This document shows positions 26,153-37,100 of a DNA stretch of 64,000 nt, piece by piece. The notes below the pieces were generated by a model. That model was not told where the DNA came from, did no database searches, and saw only the letters and a program-made list of their open reading frames with translations. Location: the NCBI GenBank assembly GCA_037178855.1, contig JASJZC010000005.1, positions 1,302,001 to 1,366,000 on the forward strand. The letters are read 5' to 3'. This DNA is from Oscheius sp. JU75. Its lineage: Eukaryota > Nematoda > Chromadorea > Rhabditida > Rhabditidae. The position numbers and the translations under genes are program-made. Position 1 is the first letter of the stretch. Every line of letters starts with the position of its first letter.

Positions 26153-27299
26153 TGCCCAAGTATGCTTACCACCCGTGAGAATGCGATGAAAGAGATTCTA
26201 TCAGCGGATCAATAAGAAGATCGATGTGAAACACGACTTCTTCAACTTTTCTTGTATCACAGTGAGTATAAGACGCAGATTCAAAACGCGCAAGATAATA
26301 TCTCAGCGTTTTGGATCTTCCGCTCCAGTCTTCTTATTGAAGCGTCCTAGACTCCACGTATTCGCTCGAGCTATAATTTTGTGACCACGCATCACTTTTT
26401 CACCTTTTTTATTTGACTAAGCACTGTAAGGGACAGAAAATCGGCGACATATTTCCTTTCTGGTCAACTAACAGATCCATGTGAAACATTACAGATCCCT
26501 TAAAACTTTTGCGTTTCACAGAGTATATGAAACATTTGTAGTGCTCCATCGTAATTCTTTCTTCTTTGCTTCAGAATCGACCACAAAGTCCTGAGATCTT
26601 TTTGCACCCGGGGCTCCGTCCCACTTGAAAATTCAAGATTTTCGAAGCGCTTGAATTACTCGTGTCTCTTACCCATTGGAAGATCCTATTGTTCTGGAAG
26701 GACTGCGTCAGAAAGCCGCAGTTGACACCTACGCCCAGACGTACCTCACTTACCTAGTTTCTATCTTAGTGACAAGCCTTTTTTCGGAGGCCTCTGCTCT
26801 TTTGATTTTGTGCGAAGATAGTTTTTACACTTATCATTGGTTGAATGTATGGCTCGGTTACGACAATTTGCTGTAACATACTTTTTCTGAAAACTATTTG
26901 GACATCCAAGCACTGTTGCTGTGGCTAGCACAGTTTTATACTCAGTTTGAAAACCCCTGATACGTTCATTCAGTTTTCAAACGCTGGTCAAACGTATTTT
27001 CGAACGTCTGCGAACATGTAAACTTGTGGAAATGTCTTTTCTGTAAAAAGTTCAAATATCTAAGTTTTCTGTTCCAGTTTGCTGAAAATGTATACCTCAC
27101 GTTAATCGAAACTGAAATTTCCGAAATGCACTACATTATGCCAGCCGGATCCCCGTCTGGCGACGCCGCTACTGGTCATCTTTTTTCGAGCTTTTTATGT
27201 AAACGCCGTGTCTTGAGCTTGGAAAAGAGTCGGTGGTTGAAAGTAGTTGAAAGCACTTCAAGACTAAAAAGTAACTGGTCGCTCAGTGCGTCTATGTTT

Positions 27300-27412
27300 A
27301 TGAGTCTCTTTGTCTCTCTGTCACTCTGTTTCTCTCTTACTCAGTCTCTCTGCCTGTCTCTGTCACTTTGTCACTCTGGCTCTTTGTCTCTGTCTCTCTG
27401 TTTCTCTCCCTG
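27300..27412 (+). repeat. CTCTGT-type pyrimidine tract
   Basis: Imperfect TCTCTGTCACTCTG repeats over about 110 bp in an intergenic setting. Confidence 0.7.
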
Positions 27413-28704
27413 AACGGCAGAATTTGTCGTCACACTTCTGAGTTATTGTTCAACTCAATTTGTTAACAACAATTCACAATAACAATGTGATTTTGCTTTG
27501 CTTTTTTTTCGTGGCCTCGGACAAACAGACAAACCCACAACAAACAGAGTCATCCACAGGCATTATAGTGCTTTCGTAGTTTAAGTGTTTCACCAAAGGG
27601 GTATTACAAACTGGCAGAGAAAGTGATGGTTTACGAGTTGTAGCGTGAAATATTGAGTTCTATGCTATACTGCCAAAAGATGCAGAAAAACATTCCAAGT
27701 TGCTTTTAGGACTGTTTCAAGTCTTTAGAGCAGCACCACGTTATAAGGTTGCCAAAGTTGGAAACATCGCTGCTGGTTGAATTCGAATTCTTTCAGTTAT
27801 TCGTTTCATGAAACATGAAAAAAGATAACATTGCTTGACGATCTATGAAATCTGTTTTTGTTTCACCGAGGGATTCCTACTACTGTCTAAAGGTTTACTA
27901 GAGTGTTGCCTTTCTATGCTAAAACAACAAAAAGCTGTCAGTTTCAGAACCATGTTTTCCTCATCTCCCCACCAACGTTTAATGTTCTCTCTTTCGCGTC
28001 GTATTTTACTCCTCATGTCCATTTGTTGGGGAGTCCCACATCACATTCTGTTTTCTCCTCACTCAGTCTGGGGCCAATATGGACTGCCCGTAAATTTGTT
28101 GTCTGCCTTCTCATCTCTACTGTTCGCTTTTTATTTGGGGGTGTCTTTCCAGCTTCCAAGAACCTTTTTTGAATCCCTTGTATAATAACCACGAAACTTT
28201 ATAATTCTGTCATGGTAGACAGTCGAAATTTGCCATTTTGTTGGTACAAAACAGGATTTTGGGTATCGTATTGCTCTGAAAAGTGGTAAAAGTAGGATCT
28301 GAAACATCTTTACCATGGCTGAACTCTATCAAGACCAAAAGTTACGAAACAGTCTAGTAGGTGGTAATAACACTCCTATGACTCCTCTGATCCAATTTTG
28401 TTCGTTTGAAAATGTTTCGTAGTTAGGTCACGACAGCCCATAGGGTTGTCTAGATGTTACAAGTTCAGGAGAGATTAGACGAACTGAGAAAGTATTGGAT
28501 ATTCTGGTAACACTATGTTTAGAGATTGTAGAGCTTCTTTGTTTTACCAGCTATATATCTTTCCATCTTTTCTAGTGCAATACTTTCAGTATACGCAACG
28601 CGAAAAAGGAAACATTGCTTACATGGTCATAATAGCATAAAGATCTTATTTTTATCCCAATCCTTCCTTTTAAGCTGTACCAAAATCAAAAAAATGTTCA
28701 GGTA

Positions 28705-30608
28705 ATGTACAAGTGGCTATGTCTAGTGGTAGCCAGTCTTCTCGTGCTGCTCAACGTGGCAAAAGCCGACTCCGGGAGCAGTGATTCGGCCGAATTTGAG
28801 CGATTAGCTAGGGTGAGTGTGTTTTAGAATCACCTCGAAGATCAAGTGAGGTTTTTGGTTAAAGCTAAATAAAAAGAAATTTTAAAAGAAATGAAACTTA
28901 TTTAGTACCGTATCCAAGTATCTGCAAATAAGATACAAGAGTGAACCACTTTGATAATCAAGATGATCCTAGAAAATTTGAGCAGCAATGGGGTATCTTT
29001 CCATCAACGTGATCAGTTTTTTCCACCAAAGAGCAGACCTACAAATACTGAGAAGAGCTGAATGCTGGATGCTTTCAAAAGCCGTCCCTCTTTTACCAGA
29101 AAGATGAAACAAAGATGTCTTGCAAAAAGAAAACTTTGCTGAACCTGGAAATTGCATTCCTGACAGATTTCCCGATACTGCCAGACTATTACCACAAATC
29201 TGAAAGCTTGTAGTAGTTGGCTGGATATGCTTCCGTCTTATCAAACAAACTTCCGTATCATTCCACTATATACTGAACATAAAACATTTAGAAAATGAAC
29301 AAGTTTCAGAGTTTTCCGTACTCAGTCTCGTTGTACCGAATGCTCGGCCACGACAGGGAGCTTCGTCCATACTACGGCGCCGACGACGAGATGGCTGCTC
29401 TGATTGACGGACTCAATAAAGATTCCTTGGGAGCTCCTCGACTCAGGAGGAGTGGAGGTCAGCAGATGAAAAGTCAGTAGTGGGGGGTACCTTTAGAGAA
29501 GGAGAAGGGGTAGTTACTTGGAGATTCTTTGGTGCAAAACCCCGTAAGCGGTCTGCTGATTTTAGCATCTACTCTTCATCTGGTACCAAAAATCCCACAA
29601 ACATTTTGTGACAAAACTGGTCCACATGTAGGAAACTTGAAACAAAAAGATTCTCTTAGAGGACCTTAGAGATATCATTCACGGTTTTGAATTCAGTCCG
29701 ATAGTGAGATGCATTAGGATTAGTCATTTATAGTGTACGTGAAACAGTTGACGATAATGTTTCAACAACAAATGTAATAGTCTTGTGAAGGAAGTTTAGT
29801 GTGTGTCGCCGAACTGTAGAAATAAAAAAAGCGAACCAATACAAGAAGAAGGATATAAATAAGCCTTCCGGTTTAGTTCACAGGTTCCTCGAAACACTCG
29901 TATTTTACCCAAAGTACCAATAGTTCCAATAAAATTAGATTCGTTTTTTTTAGGTTAAAAATTTTCTTTGTCAATCTTGTTCTAGGCTTCGGCCTCGGTT
30001 ACAGTTGGAACACGCCTCCCAAACTGCCCGTTCGTCACTTTCAGAACGGTATGGTAAGCTGCGTGTGACTTTTAGTTCAATCTTCCCCTCAGCCGCTAGT
30101 ATTTTAGTACAATATTTCATCTATTGCTCAGACACTCACGTATTGGCTTTCCCAATTTCCTTCGTCTCATTATCGTAAAAAAAACTAAAATCTTTACTAC
30201 ATAGCTATTTATTCGAAGCAAAATGTTTTTATTACAGTGGAAATTAAACACTGTCAAAAAGGTTTTTTACTACTTACGTTAGGTCGAGCCCTGGAAACCT
30301 GCTTTTGCGTCAAGCTAGAAGATTCGGTTTTTTTTTCTACTGTAATACCTATTCCCTCCCTTCTCAGTTATCTCAAACACATGAAGCATGACACAAATTC
30401 CAGAACAGATAGTCCCGGAGCCCCCGAACCCCGGGTTGAGTAGGTTTGAGCGTGATTCTTCCCGAAAGCGGTCTCTCCTCGAGCAGCAGAGAAGTGTGTA
30501 TACCCACAATTTTGTGTGTTTCTATGTTTCCCGTTCTTTTTGAAAACTGATAATGAGATTTCAGGATACGCCTGCCGCTTCAAGTTCTGCCGCATCTTTG
30601 ATGCCTAG
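28705..30608 (+). CDS. secreted neuropeptide precursor with C-terminal C-x-F-K-x-C ring (CNMamide-like)
   Basis: Exons 28705-28812, 29310-29457, 29986-30053, 30409-30493 and 30565-30608 (stop TAG) join in phase to about 150 residues. The start ATG lies 3 bases after an acceptor (TTCAG), consistent with trans-splicing. Residues 1-22 form a signal peptide (MYKWLCLVVASLLVLLNVAKA). The middle is polar and carries basic sites (RLRR, SRKR). The protein ends SRKR, SLLEQQRR, then YACRFKFCRIFDA. That places a four-residue disulfide ring (C-R-F-K-F-C) at the extreme C-terminus after a basic cleavage site. The spacing and the central FK match the C-x-F-K-x-C core of insect CNMamide, but the tail is RIFDA rather than NM-amide and has no Gly amidation donor. 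The CNMamide link is inferred from the ring motif only; somatostatin/urotensin-like convergence is possible. Confidence 0.72.
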
Positions 30609-31773
30609 AGAAGAAAAGAGTCAACACAAAGCTTTCATGATTTTTTTAAATACTTTCTGCCCTGTCTAACTGTTTTCCCCTTTTCAAATCTATTTGTCTG
30701 CAGGATATGGACATAAATTTTCTTGTTATAGTGCTTGTATGTATGGTTTCTGCTTAGGCTTCACGGGGATACATTCCAGTTTCAGGGTTAGAAAAATGTT
30801 TCATCGATGAGCTTTGAACTGAGAAAAGAATTGGTCTCGATAATAGCATCTCCCAGATTTTGACTTTTGGAGTTTCCTATGTTCAGTGTCTCTATGACGG
30901 TAATGTTTTCTAATCAATTACGGATGTCACAATCAAAAATGTTTCACAAAGCTTGTAAGGCTGTGTCAACCTGTACATATCGTTCGCTCGCAGAAATATG
31001 TTAATGTCTCCTCTAAAAGATTTTTGTTTCTACTACCAGCCATTTGAGCTTTTTTCTGTATGTGGAGTCCATTGATAGTGCATTACAGCGACAGATTTCC
31101 GCACATGTTACGCCGTATGTAAAATAGTAAAACAGACATGAGCACAGGAAACAGATAACAAAACTTCTCTGATTCAACCGTGTCATTTCAAGAAGATTTA
31201 CGGGCCTGCAAGCTATGAATAGGGTAGTAGCCCACGTGAAAACCCCTCGACCACATTAGATGGCGTAGTGTATGAGCTTGTCTGTGAACGGAGAAGAGCC
31301 TATAAGGAAGCGAGAGAAATGGGAAAAGAAAAAAGGTTTCAAGAATTTACAGGAGACTCGTTGATGCAGAGCAGTGCTCTATGAATTGAGCAGCTGCTAA
31401 AAGTGTAAGAGAGCAGCAAGACTTCAAGGCTTTTAGAAAAGTTTTATTTAGGCGATACCATACAAAAAACAAGAGCAAACTCGTGCAATCAATCTGCAAT
31501 TCTTCTCTGGAACAAGCAGAATCAAACTCTCTGTCTATGTATCTCTCTGTGATTCCGTCTCTCTATCTCTGCCTCCCTGTTTTTCTGACTCTGTGCCTTC
31601 CTCTTTCTGTCTCTCTGCGTCGTAACATAATCACACCCTTGCTTCGTATGTACTTTCGTGTGCAAAAGTCTGTTCTCCAATCCCCCGAGCAGCAAAATTA
31701 CACCTGTCAAAGTTCTTTTTCCCGCGCAAGAAGGACATATTCAGTCCCCTCTGTCATTCTCATTTTCTAGTCA
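30609..31773. other. intergenic spacer between peptide precursor and receptor 1
   Basis: No gene is visible. It contains a CTCTGT tract at about 31520-31620 and TGTTTCA cores. An acceptor (TTTTCTAG) lies directly before the receptor start codon. Confidence 0.5.
31520..31620 (+). repeat. CTCTGT-type pyrimidine tract before receptor 1
   Basis: Imperfect TCTCTGT/CTCTGCCTC units over about 100 bp, roughly 150 bp upstream of the receptor start. Confidence 0.65.
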
Positions 31774-33528
31774 ATGGACGCTGATCAAGTTCTGACCCTG
31801 AGAGCTTCAGCCACCACGGTATGGGTCGTCTGTACCGTCATGAACTGTCTTGTCCTCTTCATGGTCTTCTTCCACACTCCTAAGGACTACCGAAACTTTT
31901 CCATCCTACTGGGATGTGCAGCCTCTGTTTCTATCTCGAGTGGTACCATCGGCTGGGCGGTCATCCATCAGAATGAGGCTGCAGTGAATGAAACTTATCC
32001 GGTCGTGTCCTTCGGTAGCTGTAACCTGGTCGGCGCCAAATTCTGCTACCAGATCGACCAGCTCTGCTATGCCCTGATCTGCTTTGGAATATTCTTCACC
32101 CCCTTCTGCATGGTCTATCGACTCTATGCTCTGGTCTATCGGCAACTTTTGACCAGAGGACTAGTAGTCACCATTATTGTACTGGCCTCTCCGTGGGTAT
32201 ATGTCCTGGTGAGTTCTTCGCTCTAAGGCGGAAAATCTGAAAAGTTCGAGTTCCTTCAGAGTTTGCAAAGACCCGGAAATCTTCAATCATTCATGCTCGA
32301 ACATTTCAATTATCACAGTAATTGTCGGGGATCGAACACGTCTGTAAAGTTCAAAAAGTGTAGCTTTCTCATAGGTTTTTTGCTGTGTCAGAGCACAGAG
32401 AGAAGGTCGAACATTGATCGACCTCCAGAAGGGGAAAGCGATGAATTTGTCCGTTGACTAAACACTCAAAATTATACTTTACTCTGTCTCTAACTCACCA
32501 CAGGTTATGTACACTTTTTCGTACCAGATGTTAATCCCGACAAAGTTTTTCTCCTTGAACAATTCGAACTTTCGGTACATTTCCTGAAACGATTCGAGCT
32601 GTCGGTTCCCTGGGAGACGATCAGTTGATAGAATTTGGGGCTTATTCGGTTGAACTCCTTGAAAGCTTTTCGATTTCTTTATCCAAAGTTTCTGCTGCAA
32701 AGTATTTATTGAATCCTTACTACACACTCTTTGTTTAGAGAGAATTGGCTACTGATCTCTAGTCCTGACAGAGAGACAGAGAGACAAAGAGACAGAAGGA
32801 CGGAGGGGTGGAGAGGTAGAGAGGTAGAGAGACAGAAGGACAGAGAGGCAAAAGAACAGAAAGAGACGGAGAAACAGTAAGTTTTTCAGTTCTACCGTCT
32901 CCAATGGTACGTCGAGCCATCTGACATAGCTTCGGCTGTTTCTACCTTCGGACAGCAATACGTTTTCTACGGCTATCAGCAGCCAGATACCTGGCAGGTG
33001 AGTGAGAGACGTGGATACAGAGGGACAGAGAAGTATGCACTTCCTTTAATAACTTTTCTTCAGTTCCGGTTCATGAACTCTCTCAGCTTCTCTCCCCACT
33101 TCGCCTGCGCCCTTACCCTGATTCTCCGACAATGCCTCGTCTTCAAGATCAATCGCATCAGTTCCAGCTATTCCGGTGGCAGTCATGGTCTCCATCGAAT
33201 TTTTGCATGGGTTTTTTCCTTACAAGCATAAACAGACAAAAGTTCGCAGATGCTGACTATTCAGGGCATCGTTCCCTTGGTCACCGCCGTCGGCACGACA
33301 ATAACCTTCATGGTACGAGTGGACAGCTCGACGAATGCCTTGTTGGGAGCCTTCAGCTACGTGCTAATGAATCTGGCCCCGATCTTAGAAGCGGTAGTGG
33401 TATTGGTCTGCCTTCCTCCCTATTGGAAGGCTCTGAAAAGGATGTTCGGCTTCCAGAAGAAGGTCGAAGCTGTAACTCATAGCACAGCGTCCCATCATTA
33501 CAATACCCAAGTCACTGTCTTTGCATGA
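31774..33528 (+). CDS. nematode-type serpentine seven-transmembrane receptor (Srd/Str-like), receptor 1
   Basis: Exons 31774-32208, 32890-32997, 33064-33210 and 33250-33528 give about 322 residues, the usual size of nematode serpentine chemoreceptors. The ATG is 3 bases after a TTCTAG acceptor. Hydrophobic helices are seen at about residues 14-33, 44-65, 85-110, 128-145, 185-205, 232-254 and 265-290. TPKDYRNFSILL after helix 1 and RNF/ILL spacing resemble Srd proteins. MLTIQGIVPLVTAV opens helix 6, as in the Str superfamily, and NLAPILEAVVVL lies in helix 7, followed by a short polar tail. Such proteins are plasma-membrane G-protein-coupled receptors, often in sensory cilia. The ligand is unknown. 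The junction 33210/33250 is in phase but is the least certain. Intron 1 carries a purine (GAGACA) tract. Confidence 0.78.
32762..32880 (-). repeat. CTCTGT-type tract in intron 1 of receptor 1 (reverse orientation)
   Basis: The plus strand reads GACAGAGAGACAGAGAGAC with variations, so the pyrimidine strand is opposite to the gene. It ends just before the intron acceptor at 32889. Confidence 0.7.
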
Positions 33529-34145
33529 ATCTATGTAGTTACATTTCGAAAAGCGTGTTCAACTGTTTTCTCATCAGTACATGGAGACTGTAGACTTTCA
33601 TACTCTTCCATCTTGAACATGATAACGAGGTTTCAACGGAACTTTTCGGGGTCAAGACAACATAGTTTGACTTTCCGATGTCCTGCAAAGTTTTAGAGCT
33701 GATCAAGGCCTACAACTTTGCAGTGCATCGGAAAGTCGGAAAATGTCGTCTGGGTCCCCTAAAGCACGACTTCTGGTGCGCAAAGTATCGGCTAGGAAGG
33801 ACCAAAAGCACATCTGGTCTAAAGAACCGGCAGCGAGAGCTCCCGAGATTGTGGGCTCAGGATGTAAGAGGTTTCGGACTGTAACTGGGTTACGGTAGTT
33901 GGGTCCCGTAGCGAATCTCGGGGTTTTAGGGTGATCTGAATAGTAGGATAGAGTCGTTGCCACAGAGGCAGAGGATCCTATTTTTGTTTCACCGCCTGTA
34001 GTTCATTCTCTCTCTGGAACAGTTTCATCTGTGAAAATAGCCTATAAAACAAATTTTCATTCGTTATAGCACAAACATTTCCATATATTGCATCGGTTCA
34101 TACCCGTTCTTCTTTTCACATCTTTTTCCACATTCTCCTCCTCGT
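33529..34145. other. convergent spacer between receptor 1 and the BED-finger gene
   Basis: About 0.6 kb between two convergent 3' ends. It carries a hairpin at 33669-33735 and no recognisable gene. Confidence 0.5.
33669..33735. repeat. hairpin repeat
   Basis: GACTTTCCGATGTCCTGCAAAGTT-type left arm faces AACTTTGCAGTGCATCGG plus AAAGTC. The two arms of about 24 bases pair with one or two mismatches around a loop containing AGAGCTGATC. A loosely similar arrangement (GACGTTCTGCAAGG ... CATTGCAAAG) is seen at about 47668-47715. Confidence 0.6.
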
Positions 34146-37100
34146 CTATTTTGGTGTTCCGGGACCTCTCTTTTGCACCCACTTCACGTAGACATTGTTG
34201 TATTCACTGCTATGATGACGCATCAGATGCCGCATGAAATTCGACGAGCAGGGCGACTTGACAACTCCCGTACAGATGGCACATTGGGCATTTCCATCCT
34301 GTGTCCGTTTGAAGTACTCCCAGACCGGGTGCTCGGTTTTTCTGAAGTGAAACGTCTTTACTTCAAGGTGGGTGCTTGTGGAGACAAACTGTATTAGTTT
34401 TTGCTCCAGCTGCCATGACGATCAAAATTTAGACTAGCGAACTTTTTATGCTTCAAGTTCAATACTTATTTGAACTATGACAATTGTTTAAGTTCCGATT
34501 GCGTCGGGTTCAACTACGAGAAAACTTTTATTGCGATTCGAAAGATAAAAACTGAGTATCCTCTAAACGAGGTGAACTTTTTTGTTTCACGCTCAGTACA
34601 TAAAACGTAGGAACACCATTTTTCGTTGCGTATTTTCCCTGGGCATAAAAAATAAGTGCATACCTGTTCCTCTTCATGTAAGGCTTCTCTCCACCACAGC
34701 TTCCTGGAGTAGCAGCGCTCGTCGAGGCCCAGGACTGGCTGGAGCCGTGAATTATCACACCTAAATGCTTTTGTTTTCAAACAAAGCACAGTTGTTAGGT
34801 GCAACAAGCTTCGTTATTGCCTCGTTGGGTCGAGCTACCGTGACATGGCTTTGAGAGATACTTCCTAGAGACGCATCTATCAAACTGACTCGATTTGGCT
34901 TGACTTGCAACGTGTAACTACTGTCAAACAGTAACTGACAAATTAGACTACTCTACCGTATAGTCTCGACTACCAAACGCAAATCTCTCCCGTACTATCT
35001 CGACTACTTCCAAGAATTCTTTTCCAGTCTCCCCATCGAGAAAGACTCACCGTTAGATCGAGTATCTAAAGCGCTCCCGGCTTCTATCGGCTGGTTGGCC
35101 TGCCACTGTCCCCATTGTGGTCTGCTCCAGAGGGAAGAGTCTTGAATCTGAAACTTTTTCACTTTCCTTTCTCGATTTTCACACTCACACTGCTTTCATA
35201 AGCTTGTGAGTAGCCGGCCAGGTCGTTTTCAGCCGTCTGGGCTGTGTAAATGTCCGGATAGGCTTCGGTCTTCACGTAGCCATTGGCCAGAACATGGGCA
35301 ATGTCAGCTCCAGGAGGCATCATGGGTCCTTTGGAGGATCTGGAAGATGAAAATTGGATTTGATTCATGTTTCACGATTTTTTGTAGTTCGAAAAAAGGG
35401 CATAAACAGGACTAAATAGTTTGCTCTACTTATTTCATTATATATGAACTAGTGGAAACATTAAGAAAGTTGAGACATCCAAACAAAGAAACAGAGACTG
35501 AGAGACCGAGAGACAAATTGTCCCCACCTGTACTGTCTAATCTGTACAATCAGATGCTGGTAGTCGTGCTGATGATGTCGCTCTAGATGCTTCGTCATGT
35601 TCGTCGCGCAGGCCGACTTGACCACCTGAAAGTTGTTGTTCTACTTTTATGCACCTTTCTCTCATTCTCTTTGCCATAAAAAAGAAGGTCAACATTTTTT
35701 TCAAATGCGTCTCTTGCCCCGCTATCAAGTCGCACAAATCGCGAATTGGTGTGACCTAAAAAAGGACGGTGAAAGCACTTTTCTCTTTTGGTCTACAAAT
35801 TAAAGGGTGATCGGGGAGGGTAGAGAGATGCGGATCAGATGGAGAAAGTTGAAACATGGATAGAAATGGCGGGAAAAATGTATGTCCGTCGGTCGTCCAT
35901 TCGGAAAAAATCTTTCATAACTTTCATAACGTTTGGTGTTTCTACATCTAAAGGAGAGCATGATTTCCAGGATTGTTTGATTCCCATCTTCTAAAAACTT
36001 AGACAAAAATTGATGTCGTCAGACCTAAAAATCCCGAAAGAGTTTGGGAAGGGACACCAAGGATCTACTAGGATGGTCACTCAAAGGAAGTATGTGGTTT
36101 TGCAAAGTTTTATGTTTCAAAACGAATAGTAGTGTGGGTTCTGAAGGTGGTCGACGCTACGTCAGCTTTTCAACTTCTTATCCTCTGACCTCGATTTTAT
36201 GTTACAACTTTTGCAAGGCTTTGTGTTCCAAAGTGGGTATAAAGGTAGAAAGACTTTTTGATACTAACAGCCTATGACGAATGTGAAAAGACACGAAAAT
36301 GCTTGTATTTGGGAAAAATGTATCAACGAGGATTGTCTACAGTACTCGAACGTATTTTTTCAAAGTTCTATGTTTCAAACTGCGTTGAACAGTAGAGTAT
36401 CAACCGGTTGACGTTGGGCTGGTGCTATGCCTATGTAAAAAAAAAAAAAACTAAACTTCGAAATTTTGGTTTCACTCTATGTAGTTAGGCAGTATCTCGT
36501 AGGGCTCATCGAATAGTAGCCCGCTCTATGAGGAGGCTTCGGGTTTCTCGTGCTGAAATGGGACAAAGGATGTTCTGGATTTTCGAGTAATAACTAAAAA
36601 AATTAAAAAAAAAAAAAAAGGAATCTTCTAACTGGCTCGGGCGCAAAAAAAAGTATTCAACTTTTGTAGCCTTTGGCGTTTCAATGGGTACAAAACGAGA
36701 TCATTGTGCCAGTTAGATTTTAGAAGCTTGTTCTCCGCTGACTCCAAAAAAAGACAAGGTTTTACATTTGTTTTCACAATTTACATATTCCAGACAATTT
36801 GTGTGACGTTACTCAACATCTTGTAAGCAGGATTACCAACCTTACTGCAAAGTTTGCACCGCACATTCTGGTCATCGAGACGAAAGAAATAGTTCCAGCA
36901 TGGATTCTCTGTGGGTCTTCCTCGTTTGACTGGGGTGCTGTCTCCACTTCCAATGCTCGACTTATCCTCCAGTTTCTCCAGATGGTCATCTTCGACTTTG
37001 ATCTCTTCCTGGAAATGACTCTCTGTCTCCGTCTCTGTCTCTCTGTCCCTACCTTATGATACAGTCTCGGTGTCTCTTCAAAGCTCTTCTCTTGTGGTCT

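Larger units (their letters stand above)
24860..28704. other. intergenic region without a convincing gene
   Basis: About 3.8 kb. Two short stretches look mildly exon-like: about 25714-25817, and 26676-26757 (with DPIVLEGLRQKAAVDTYAQT). Neither has supporting neighbours in phase. The region holds a CG-rich inverted-repeat patch at about 26070-26150, a CTCTGT tract at about 27300-27410, and frequent TGAAACA cores. Confidence 0.45.

Noticed and set aside
26676-26757. Possible exon (DPIVLEGLRQKAAVDTYAQT)
   Set aside because: Codon use is exon-like, but no upstream or downstream partner exon in phase was recognised, so it is not called as a gene.
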